The notes: generated by a model from the letters alone, not told the origin. 64,000 nt of DNA from Pleurodeles waltl (GCF_031143425.1 NW_027150001.1:1-64000); one strand, 5' to 3'. Positions 1 through 7,045 are shown, counted from the stretch's first letter. Made by a program: numbers and translations.

Positions 1-150
1 TGTTCCTGTGATGCTTCTGCGCAGCTTTGGTGCAGCTGTTTGCACTGCGCCAGTGTGGCCTTCTGAGACAGTCCCTGCCAGGGCCTCACAAGCGCCCTGT
101 AGCTGTGCTATTGAGTTGTACGTTGACTGTGTTCAGCTGCTGTAGCTCAC
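1..150. repeat. 3' end of the ~66-bp minisatellite (window start)
   Basis: Matches 6095-6244; the upstream part lies outside the window. Confidence 0.8.
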
Positions 151-581
151 TGTAGGCCGGCTGTGAGGCGCTGCGGGCTCAGTCTGTCCTTCACAGTCTC
201 TCTGTGGGAGTGTGTGTTTGTCATGTCCTTGAATCCAGCGAAAAAAGGAAGTATAAATGAGATGCAGAAAAGCCCCATTCTCTAGCTGCTGGACAGACAC
301 GCGTCCTTGAGCCTCCTGCAGAGGTGCAGAGCTGCCAGGGGTGCCAGGGGCTGGAGGCGGAGAGCGTCTGCTTTGGAATATTTCCATTGAAGTGAAGGGA
401 GAGGGCGAACGGGGAGCGGAGAGGCGGCTTCCTAGCAGTGAGTGTGGAGTGTCAGCTTGGTCCATCCAGAGGCAGGCAGGGGGTGTGATGAGACTGAGGC
501 AGAGCGAGAGGTAGAGACAGAGGGAGCTGCAGCACTGGAAGCGGAAGCTTTAAAATAGGACCGCAAGGGCCCTTTAATGTG
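151..581 (+). other. tRNA-Lys 5' flank, type A (copy 1)
   Basis: No gene is seen. The stretch is purine-rich toward its 3' end (about 480-535) and carries the motif TATTTCCATTGAAGT (379-393). Motif order here (TTCCATTGAAG, ATCCAGAG, ATGAGACTG, AGCGAGAGGTAGAGA, CTTTAAAA, then the tRNA) matches the block before the tRNA-Lys-like pseudogene, which shows common ancestry. The same flank heads copies 2, 5, 7 and 9; copies 3, 4, 6, 8, 10 and 11 have the longer type B form. Confidence 0.7.
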
Positions 582-654
582 GCCCGGCTAGCTCAGTCGG
601 TAGAGCATGAGACTCTTAATCTCAGGGTCGTGGGTTCGAGCCCCACGTTGGGCG
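582..654 (+). tRNA. tRNA-Lys(CTT), copy 1
   Basis: A 73-nt type I tRNA that delivers lysine at AAG codons. The acceptor stem GCCCGGC/GTTGGGC has 7 pairs including wobbles, with discriminator G654. D-arm GCTC...GAGC, anticodon stem TGAGA/TCTCA, loop CTCTTAA with anticodon CTT at 615-617, variable loop GGGTC, T-arm GTGGG/CCCAC. The internal Pol III promoter is intact: A box TAGCTCAGTCGG, B box GGTTCGAGCCC. A T7 run at 663-669 is the terminator. No intron and no encoded CCA, as normal in eukaryotes. The gene faces the tRNA-Leu across 264 bp. The type A 5' flank puts an AT-rich TTTAAAATA about 30 bp upstream. Confidence 0.97.
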
Positions 655-662
655 CTGATACA

Positions 663-669
663 TTTTTTT
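663..669 (+). terminator. Pol III terminator of tRNA-Lys (copy 1)
   Basis: T7 run starting 9 bp after the tRNA-Lys end. Type A copies have seven T and type B copies eight. Confidence 0.85.
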
Positions 670-767
670 GTGCTGTACTGTTTTTTAATCTTCGGGTTCG
701 CACCTCCAACAGTGGTTTTATAAAAATTAACAGCGCCCTTTCGGGACTTCACTTTACAATTTCGTTA

Positions 768-800
768 TTTATGTCTGCACACGGGCGGGGACGAGAGCTC
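768..800. repeat. 33-bp element, single copy (copy 1)
   Basis: TTTATGTCTGCACACGGGCG followed by GGGACGAGAGCTC. Copy 1 is the only unit with one rather than two. Confidence 0.85.
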
Positions 801-905
801 TCTTCATGTTCACACTTGTAGGGGGTCGCTGCTCCCCGTCCTCTAACTCCGCTGCTGCGCCGCACTCCCATGACCTGTGTGTAAATATGGAGAGTTTAAG
901 TGAGC

Positions 906-910
906 AAAAA
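906..910 (-). terminator. Pol III terminator of tRNA-Leu (copy 1)
   Basis: A5 on the + strand, so T5 on the gene strand, 8 bp beyond the tRNA-Leu 3' end. It is kept in all copies except copy 5. Confidence 0.8.
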
Positions 911-918
911 CAATGTTG

Positions 919-1028
919 TGTCAGAAGTGGGATTTGAACCCACGCCTCCAATCGGAGACCAGAACACCCAGCTGAGGGGAAGAGACAGCTCTTGAGTCTG
1001 GCGCCTTAGACCGCTCGGCCATCCTGAC
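919..1028 (-). tRNA. tRNA-Leu(CAA) with 26-bp intron, copy 1
   Basis: A 110-bp gene giving an 84-nt type II tRNA that reads UUG codons. Acceptor GTCAGGA/TTCTGAC with discriminator A (complement of T919); D-arm region TGGCCGAGCGGTC serves as A box; anticodon stem CCAGA/TCTGG; anticodon CAA at 994-992; long variable arm with CTCC/GGAG stem; T-arm GTGGG/CCCAC; B box GGTTCAAATCC. The intron (990-965) sits after nucleotide 37, the standard eukaryotic site. Its CTCTT can pair with AAGAG formed by anticodon bases A35-A36, G37 and the first two intron bases, around a CTGT loop, as in other eukaryotic pre-tRNA-Leu(CAA). The terminator is T5 (906-910 on the + strand as A5), 8 bp past the gene. Confidence 0.96.
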
Positions 1029-1500
1029 AACTGAGATAGGTGGAGGCCGGATATGATATCATCACGCATGTGACACGCCTCCGCGAGCTCTGTTTCTGGG
1101 TTTTATCGGGGTGCCCTTTAGCAGGACACACCTTCGTGTCTCACCTGGCAGCCAGGGCCCGAGGGCCCAACCTCACACTCTTTAACCCTAATCCCCGCTT
1201 TACACCAACCAGGAACCGCAGCCCTCGGCTCCGCTGCCTTTCCAGTGCTCGTCTCTCGCTCCTCCTCAGAGGCTCGTGCCGGCTGCAGGGAACCCAAACT
1301 GCGCGCCACGGCACCCTGCTGCGCCCCCACAGCCACCCAGGGCCGCTGTCCTCGCACTTGCTCAGCAGGGTCCATTATCAATTACCCCGGCCTCTGGAGT
1401 GCAGGCCGGGGGCGCTACGTCTGGCGCCTTCTAGGTGCTGCACTTGCTGCCTCTTAGCGACACACCGGAGAGCAGGATGCATTTAAGCATGCAATCTTCC
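1029..1500. other. CpG-rich region 5' of tRNA-Leu with two inverted repeats (copy 1)
   Basis: No gene is recognised. CpG is visibly frequent compared with the rest of the unit. There is a perfect 9-bp inverted repeat ACCCTGCTG (1313-1321)/CAGCAGGGT (1363-1371) with a 41-nt spacer, then a perfect 9-bp hairpin CCCCGGCCT (1385-1393)/AGGCCGGGG (1403-1411) with a 9-nt loop. Both recur in every copy (hairpin also at 7512, 13688, 19861, 25989, 32165, 38293, 44469, 50596, 56772, 62948). Confidence 0.6.
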
Positions 1501-2765
1501 ATTCCGCTAAAGTCAACCATGCAAGTGCTTAGAAAAAATATATCACCGCTCTCAACAGGCACGGACCACCTTCTCTGAGAGCTACCGCTCCCAGCCGCAG
1601 CAGAAGATAAACACCAAATACCCTGGCAGAAATCGCCAGCCGCACATGGGCCGGATTGCAGGCTACCCCACCGCATCTTCCTGCTGAGTTGGCCTCTAAG
1701 AGAAGTGGGCGCTTGCTGCAGCGTGGACTTTCCCCTTTCAGCAGGGGTCATCCAGTGAGGTCCATGGTCAGCCAGGCGATCTACCTGGCACGGTAGCTCA
1801 AAGCTGGCTTCTCTTGCTTTTAAAAGTGAAAAAAGCCCGACATTCCTCCGGCGAGTGGAACCCACCCCTGAACATGAGCCTGGAGTCAAACTTTGCCCAT
1901 GTGAACAAGTGACACACCCATTTACAGCACACTGTTTTCACACAGATAAGTATATGTGCATACATTTTTTAATTCCAGATCTTTTATTAGAAATAAAACA
2001 AAGAACAGAGACGAATAGCTTCAGTTGTTACCCTATATGCCAGATTTCTTTCGATGCATGAACCAATCAGCTGTTTCCCAGTCTACGAAGGTATTACAGG
2101 TACGGATGGCATTTTGTGCCATTATGAGACCCGATGTTAATTCTACATTGATTGAACCTATATTTATGAGGCTGCATACGAAGTTATATTTTGAGAGGCT
2201 ACTTATTTACCAAGTGTTCTCCTTACTTCACTGGTTCACAAGATGCACACAAAATAAGATGACATTACATACTGTGTTCCAGTATCTGCTCAGTATCCAC
2301 AGAGCATTGTGCACCTTATATTTAATGTTTTATTATGGAGTTTTGGTCTGTTTGAACATTAATACAAATACACATTTTTAACAAATGGGTTCTGTGGTTG
2401 TATAAAGTTTAGGTTAAGAATGTTTCAGAGTGAGCCTGGTGTAAAGTAATAAATTATAGAATTGTTTTCCTTGGCACTTTTCTTTTAGAACACAAAAACA
2501 AAAAGTTTTTAATGAATGATTTTTGTGGAATCAACTTCATAACGCCTCTTTGTTCTACCCAGGGTCCTTGGTGTTAAGGTCCAGTTCTGGATTACAGTGC
2601 CTCCCACCTGCTGTGAAGCAGTCACTTTAATTCTTCTGTTGAGCCAACTTTCTCAAGTTTGTGAAACACAGTCACTATAAATACTACCGCCCTGTTCTTT
2701 ATTTGTAAAAAAAATGTTTTCAGTTTATTAACACTTCCCTGGAAATGGTGCTGGAGCGTGGACAG
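1501..2765. other. Unrecognised AT-richer DNA (copy 1)
   Basis: About 1.26 kb in which I recognise no gene or known repeat. The reading frames present, up to 152 codons, have no motif I know and no splice or promoter context. A poly-pyrimidine tract near 2475-2487 differs between types A and B. The block recurs unchanged in layout in every copy. Confidence 0.5.
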
Positions 2766-2805
2766 CAGTGATTCCCAAACTGTGCGCTGTGGCACCCCGA
2801 AAGTT
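2766..2805. mobile_element. Lone hAT-like terminus (copy 1)
   Basis: CAGTGATTCCCAAACTGTG (2766-2784) followed by a GGCACCCC stretch is typical of vertebrate hAT/Charlie-type ends. It abuts the 3' side of the DIRS ORF1 remnant at about 2801-2806. I found no matching opposite terminus or target-site duplication, so it is probably a truncated element. Confidence 0.5.
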
Positions 2806-3805
2806 CCTTGAGAAAAGGAGAGCCAAAAAGCAGTACCTCAGCCAAAGGACCTGATTCAGACGAGGCCAAATCTGTCAGTTTGGGATCCATCTTGATTAAA
2901 AATGGAGCGCCGCCACTCACTAGAGATAGCTCACTTTGGGTTTTCCAGAAAGCACAAGGCTCTCTGGGCCCAACCAACCAGAACTTCAGAGTTAACAGGG
3001 ATACCTGATGCCTTAGCCTAAAAACCCAGCTCCAAGATCTTAGTAGGAGGGCCTGAGACATCCAGGAGTTTGTCATGACAGCCTCACCAGGCACGATCAA
3101 TGCCCTTTTTAAGGTCTTTGGAGAAATTCTTAAGATAGGTTACCAGGGTGGGATCTATCTCCGTAGTCTCAGTAACCTTTGAGGGAAAATCATGTCTAGG
3201 ACATTCAGATCTCAGCCGAGACCTGACATCTTTGTCGAAACAATGCCGAATGTGTGCTTGAACGTATTTGGCTACCTCCGAAGGCGGAGCCCAGGAGTAA
3301 GATCTAGGGCGGACAGTATCTTCGGGTTCGAAAGTGAGTACTTTCAGAGGCTGAGAAGCCACTTGAGTGTGCCGTGATTTGGCTTTTCATTTACAGGGAG
3401 GAGAATCAGTGTCCTTATCCGGATTGTTAGAGGAAGACGAGGAATCTGAATCCTCCTTACTCTCAGCTCTTAGATGAAGAGACTATGAGGATGAGAAACA
3501 GTTCGCCCTAGTCAAGGATTCTACAATTTGTTCAAATCAGCTTGGTGAGGGTTTGCAACAGAACTTGAGCCGGAAGGGTCTTGCGAAAACGGCAGCTCTT
3601 CCTGGCTGCTGCAATGTGGGACCCAGCCCTGCTGATCAGTGAAACCCAATAAGAGATGCTTAATCGTCTGGGTAGCTTTATCTAAGGCCACATTGACTGT
3701 GTGCCGAACACCAGCATCGAGGGCATAGACAAGGTCTCGCTCAAATGACCCCACGGAGTCATCATAAAAGGTAACTTCCCCAGATTCTCCTTCATAACCA
3801 TCCAT
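2806..3805 (-). mobile_element. DIRS-family retrotransposon ORF1 (gag-like) remnant, copy 1
   Basis: A broken ORF1 reading 3805 to 2806 in three main pieces. The N-terminal piece (Met at 3805-3803 down to 3521) has MDGYEGESGEVTFYDDS and YALDAGVRHTVN. The middle piece (3362-3084) has LTFEPED, WAPPSEVA, VRSRLRSECPRHD and KKGIDRAW. The C-terminal piece (about 3000-2806) has LIKMDPKLTDLASSESGPLA and GSPFLKEL. I recognise these from DIRS-type ORF1 proteins of amphibians. Frameshifts and stops separate the pieces. The reverse transcriptase, RNase H and tyrosine recombinase parts are missing; the element ends at the hAT-like terminus. It is not functional. Confidence 0.75.
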
Positions 3806-3814
3806 GCTGTAGAG

Positions 3815-4040
3815 CAGTGGTTCCCAACCTGTGGTCCGGGGACCCCTAGGAGTCCGCAAAGCCTCCTCTGGGGGCCGTGATTACTTAGAAAATCAAATAA
3901 TAGTAACAGATTAGGTCCCCAGCTTTCAGTAATGACTCAGTGGGGGGTCCCCAGATTCCAATAATGGTTCATTGGGGGTCCCCAGGTTCCAGTAGTGATA
4001 AAGTGGGGGTTCACACAAGTCAAAAGGTTGGGAAGCACTG
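3815..4040. mobile_element. Non-autonomous hAT element (MITE), 226 bp, copy 1
   Basis: Termini CAGTGGTTCCCAACCT (3815-3830) and, inverted, CAGTGCTTCCCAACCTTTT (4040-4022) match at 15 of the first 16 bases. Direct repeats CTGTAGAG at 3807-3814 and 4041-4048 form the 8-bp target-site duplication expected of hAT transposition. There is no transposase frame. Inside, three tandem repeats of about 32 bp start at 3914, 3946 and 3977, each opening GGTCCCCAG and closing near GTGGGG. The element lies just upstream of the DIRS ORF1 start codon, so it inserted into the DIRS leader before the array was amplified. Confidence 0.88.
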
Positions 4041-4048
4041 CTGTAGAG

Positions 4049-4260
4049 TGTCAGGTCAGAAAAGTGGGAATTTGAAAGGGGCAGAGGAAACTGCCAATAG
4101 GAACTTCAAATAAAGTGGGAAGTAAAGCTGACAAACTTCAAAGCAGGCTAATATGCTCAGGGAGGGCCACAAGCCAGTAGTAAAGTGTGGGGGGAGGCCT
4201 GCTTAGAATAGAATAAATTCCACTAATAAAGTGGCATTTGAGAACGGCAAAGTAGGTAGG
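4049..4260 (-). other. Probable DIRS leader/terminal-repeat remnant (copy 1)
   Basis: No gene is seen. On the - strand this lies immediately 5' of the ORF1 start once the MITE is discounted, so by position it should be the DIRS leader or part of its terminal repeat. I could not verify the outer boundary from sequence alone. The same stretch follows the MITE in every complete copy. Confidence 0.4.
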
Positions 4261-4270
4261 GACGTGCGCA

Positions 4271-4678
4271 GGGGGTGGGCTGCTTTAGAGTATTTCCATT
4301 GAAGTAAAGAGACATAGACAGGCAGGCGACTGTAAGCGGAGACAGGTGCATATATGTAACCAGAGTCCTATCCAGAGAGTCAGATGCATATATGTGCACA
4401 GAGGAAAGTTTGGACAGACAAATGTATGTACCCAGAGGCAGGTCCAAAGAGACAGATACATGTATATACCCTGAGACAGGCTGAGCGAGAGAGATGCATG
4501 TTTGTAGCTAGAGGCAGGTCTAGGGAAAGTGGTCCATGAGACTGGAGCAGAGCAAGAGGTAGAGAAAGGGAGAGGATCATGACTGAAGTCAGAGGTCTTA
4601 AAAAGAAATGACTTCTACTGACAACACTCCCTGGTGCATCACAGAAAAGAGATATATTGCCCAAGCCTAGCTAAAGGA
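4271..4678 (+). other. Diverged duplicate of the tRNA-Lys 5' flank (copy 1)
   Basis: Ordered matches to the tRNA-Lys flank: CTGCTTTAGAGTATTTCCAT versus CTGCTTTGGAATATTTCCAT, TATCCAGAG versus CATCCAGAG, CATGAGACTGGAGCAGAGCA versus GATGAGACTGAGGCAGAGCG, AGAGGTAGAGA in both, and CTTAAAA versus CTTTAAAA. It is interrupted by a 38-bp minisatellite that the functional flank lacks. Confidence 0.75.
4339..4524. repeat. Five-copy ~38-bp minisatellite (copy 1)
   Basis: Degenerate repeats begin at about 4339, 4377, 4414, 4449 and 4487. Each opens GAGACAG/GAGTCAG-like, then ATGCATATATGT-like, then CCAGAGGCAG-like. Equivalent arrays start at 10466, 16641, 22815, 28943, 35119, 41247, 47422, 53550 and 59726. 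Confidence 0.75.
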
Positions 4679-4751
4679 GCAGGGTTATCTCACTTGGTAG
4701 TGCACGAGCCTTTTAATATCAGGGTCACGGGTTCGAGCCCCCAGTTAAGCA
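4679..4751 (+). pseudogene. tRNA-Lys-like pseudogene (anticodon TTT), copy 1
   Basis: It aligns without gaps over 73 nt to the tRNA-Lys(CTT) of the same unit, with about 55 of 73 bases identical. The anticodon position (4712-4714) reads TTT, the other lysine anticodon. The acceptor stem is destroyed (GCAGGGT against GTTAAGC), the anticodon stem pairs at only two positions, and only three T-stem pairs remain, so it cannot make a normal tRNA. The B box GGTTCGAGCCC is perfect, the A box is damaged (TATCTCACTTGG), and a T7 run follows at 4759-4765. With its flank, it descends from a duplication of the tRNA-Lys block. It could still bind TFIIIC. Confidence 0.8.
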
Positions 4752-4981
4752 ATTAGTATTTTTTTGTTTAAGGTTTATTCCAATTTTTTTTACAGACTTC
4801 CTGCTTTTCACCAATACTACTCAGGCTTTGAAAACACAACTCCTGCAGTTTGCCTCACAATCTCTCCCATCATATTCCACAGCGCTTTCCACTCACGAAA
4901 GGTGCCTCAAAGCCGGGTTTAGCCCTGCCTCCTCTAAACACATCCAGAAACCTGTACTTTAATCCCCAAAAATTCTAGCTA
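4752..4981. other. Spacer between pseudogene terminator and promoter-like cluster (copy 1)
   Basis: Beyond the T7 run at 4759-4765 and a T8 run near 4783-4790, I see nothing recognisable. Confidence 0.5.
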
Positions 4982-5122
4982 TTGCGTCACGAATTTTCAA
5001 TTCTATTAAGGACACGGAGGCGCGGATTGTCACAGCAGCCAATCAATGTTAAAAACTACATATCCCAACATTCCCAGTAGTCCATAACATGCCCAATCCC
5101 AGGCCTGCTCTCCATATAAATA
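4982..5122 (+). promoter_or_regulatory. Promoter-like motif cluster (copy 1)
   Basis: In order: TTGCGTCAC (4982-4990, CRE/ATF-like), CCAATCA (5039-5045, CCAAT box), ACTACATATCCCAACATTC (5055-5073, which fits the ZNF143/Staf consensus ACTACAWYTCCCARMATGC at all but two positions), and TATAAATA (5115-5122). ZNF143 sites are typical of vertebrate snRNA-type and many mRNA promoters. I recognise no transcript downstream: 5123-5416 holds no known RNA or protein. It may be a captured promoter or a start site for an unknown RNA. Equivalent clusters start at 11109, 17284, 23458, 29586, 35762, 41890, 48065, 54193 and 60369. Confidence 0.4.
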
Positions 5123-5416
5123 TCTCTGCCTCCTTAGTCCTTCATCTTTCTTTGCAATAACCAAACAAAATAACCTGCACTCTAAGAATTGAAATCTTCC
5201 AACTCCAACGAAGAAAACAAATTGAAGCCACCAACCGAACCCTGGTGCACGTTCCATGCCGGTATCGTCTCTCCTAGTACTCATGCGCCCTTATTATCCG
5301 ATCCTGTTAATGAAAGGAAACAGTGCTAATAATCTGCTATTGACTATTAAGAAAAAATATGGATGGCTATCTCAATAATACATATAAAATCATCATATAT
5401 GAATTGTGCTGTAACT
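5123..5416. other. Unrecognised stretch downstream of the promoter-like cluster (copy 1)
   Basis: No gene is recognised. On the - strand around 5235-5300 there is a faint, unproven resemblance to the 3' half of 5S rRNA (GAGTACTAGGA, GAGACG, ATACCGG in that order). Confidence 0.4.
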
Positions 5417-6244
5417 TTCTGCATTATGCCAGCGTGCCCTATGCCAGTCTGTGCTTGTGATAGGTCCCATCTGTCCTTTAGGTCTCTACTTTGTGTCAGT
5501 CAGCCCTATGCCAGTCTGCACCTGTGATCCTTCTACAGCTCCATGCTTCAAATCTTTGCACAGTGCCAGTCTACCTTGTGCCAGTCCCGACGTTCATACT
5601 TCACATCAGTGCTGTAGCTATGCCCTATGCCAGTCTGCACCTGTGAGGCTTATTAAACACCATATTGCAGCTGCCTACATTGTGCCAATCTGTCACGTGC
5701 CAGTCTGTAGCTGTGATGCTTCATATCAGTGCTGTAGGTCTTTGCATTGTGCCAGTCTGCCTTGTGCCAGTCTGCACATGTGATGCTTCACATCAGTGCT
5801 GTAGCTCTGCATGGCAGCAGTCTACTATGCTCCAGCCATTCCTGTGATACTTCACATCAGTGCTGTAGCTCTCTGCATTGCACCAGTCTGCCCTGTGTCA
5901 GTCTGTATCTTGACACTTCACATCAGTGCTGTAGCTCTCTGCATTGCACGAGCCTGTCCTGTGCCAGTCTGCACCTGTGATCCTTCCACACCTCCAGGGT
6001 ACAGGGCTTTGCATTGCACCAGTCTGTTCTGCACCAGCCTGTACCTGAGGTGCTTCTTGATTACAGTGGTGTAGCTGTCTGCACTGTGCCAGTCTGTTCC
6101 TGTGATGCTTCTGCGCAGCTTTGGTGCAGCTGTTTGCACTGTGCCAGTGTGGCCTTCTGAGACAGTCCCTGCCAGGGCCTCACAAGCGCCCTGTAGCTGT
6201 GCTATTGAGTTGTACGTTGACTGTGTTCAGCTGCTGTAGCTCAC
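5417..6244. repeat. Degenerate ~66-bp minisatellite, copies 1/2
   Basis: Repeats built on TTCACATCAGTGCTGTAG, then CTCTGCATTGCACCAGTCTG, then CTGTGCCAGTCTGCACCTGTGA-like segments. GCTGTAG recurs at 5611, 5731, 5798, 5862 and 5928, i.e. at 64-67 bp or about twice 60. The pattern fades into the first 150 bp of the next unit. The + strand lacks A-rich runs; CAGTCTG and CTGTAGCT dominate. Confidence 0.8.
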
Positions 6245-6675
6245 TGTAGGCCGGCTGTGAGGCGCTGCGGGCTCAGTCTGTCCTTCACAGTCTCTCTGTG
6301 GGAGTGTGTGTTTGTCATGTCCTTGAATCCAGCGAAAAAAGGAAGTATAAATGAGATGCAAAAAAGCCCCATTCTCTAGCTGCTGGACAGACACGCGTCC
6401 TTGAGCCTCCTGCAGAGGTGCAGAGCTGCCAGGGGTGCCAGGGGCTGGAGGCGGAGAGCGTCTGCTTTGGAATATTTCCATTGAAGTGAAGGGAGAGGGC
6501 GAACGGGGAGCGGAGAGGCGGCTTCCTAGCAGTGAGTGTGGAGTGTCAGCTTGGTCCATCCAGAGGCAGGCAGGGGGTGTGATGAGACTGAGGCAGAGCG
6601 AGAGGTAGAGACAGAGGGAGCTGCAGCACTGGAAGCGGAAGCTTTAAAATAGGACCGCAAGGGCCCTTTAATGTG

Positions 6676-6748
6676 GCCCGGCTAGCTCAGTCGGTAGAGC
6701 ATGAGACTCTTAATCTCAGGGTCGTGGGTTCGAGCCCCACGTTGGGCG
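6676..6748 (+). tRNA. tRNA-Lys(CTT), copy 2
   Basis: Identical to copy 1, including the type A 5' flank and T7 terminator. Confidence 0.97.
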
Positions 6749-6861
6749 CTGATACATTTTTTTGTGCTGTACTGTTTTTTAATCTTCGGGTTCGCACCTC
6801 CAACAGTGGTTTTATAAAAATTAACAGCGCCCTTTCGGGACTTCACTTTACAATTTCGTTA

Positions 6862-6927
6862 TTTATGTCTGCACACGGGCGGGGACGAGAGCTCTTTATG
6901 TCTGCACACGGGCGGGGACGAGAGCTC
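6862..6927. repeat. Tandem 2 x 33-bp element (copy 2)
   Basis: Two exact copies, 6862-6894 and 6895-6927. The same doublet is at 13038, 19212, 31515, 43819, 49947, 56122 and 62298. Confidence 0.9.
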
Positions 6928-7045
6928 TCTTCATGTTCACACTTGTAGGGGGTCGCTGCTCCCCGTCCTCTAACTCCGCTGCTGCGCCGCACTCCCATGA
7001 CCTGTGTGTAAATATGGAGAGTTTAAGTAAGCAAAAACAATGTTG

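Larger units (their letters stand above)
655..918. other. Gap between convergent tRNA genes (copy 1)
   Basis: No gene is seen. It contains the tRNA-Lys terminator, a second T6 run (691-696), the 33-bp GC-rich element (768-800, single copy here) and the tRNA-Leu terminator. It is 264 bp in this copy and about 297-299 bp in the others because of the 33-bp duplication. Confidence 0.75.
1..6094. repeat. Tandem unit copy 1 (A/B mosaic, 6,094 bp)
   Basis: First visible copy of the array. The unit boundary is set arbitrarily by the window start, which falls inside a minisatellite and matches position 6095 onward. The 5' part is type A (no 47-bp segment upstream of tRNA-Lys; CATTTACAG at 1918-1926), while from about 2379 it carries type B variants (CACATTTTTA, GCAGTACCTC, GTCATGACAG). 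It has only one copy of the 33-bp GC-rich element that is doubled in all other copies, which explains its being 33 bp shorter than copy 2. Private changes include A for G near 2990 and T for C near 3269. Confidence 0.97.

Noticed and set aside
1313..1500. A further tRNA or snRNA gene in the CpG-rich region
   Set aside because: I found no B box, cloverleaf, or snRNA signature; only two inverted repeats are evident.
1431..1889. A 152-codon open frame on the - strand, repeated in every unit
   Set aside because: No recognisable domain, and it overlaps other frames in the CpG-rich zone. Its presence in every copy follows from unit identity, not coding constraint.
2025..2381. A 118-codon + strand frame with a hydrophobic-looking product
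   Set aside because: No family resemblance, no promoter or splice context, and low-complexity AT-rich composition. Treated as a chance frame.
3084..3362. A host gene encoding the WAPPSEVA...KKGIDRAW protein
   Set aside because: It is a fragment of a DIRS-type ORF1 with the adjoining parts in shifted frames, so it is a retrotransposon relic.
4223..4664. Frames with repeated ICLS/MHLS peptides
   Set aside because: They are translations of the 38-bp minisatellite and the purine-rich flank.
4679..4751. A functional tRNA-Lys(TTT) gene
   Set aside because: The acceptor, anticodon and T stems lack most pairs despite a good B box.
5451..6074. Cys/Ser-rich frames (CQSA, HQCCSS motifs)
   Set aside because: They are translations of the ~66-bp minisatellite in several frames; the cysteine richness comes from the repeated CAGTCTGCAC and CAGTGCTG words.
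5417..6244. Possible CRISPR-like array because of regular ~66-bp repeats
   Set aside because: The repeats are contiguous and degenerate with no unique spacers, and the context is a vertebrate nuclear genome.
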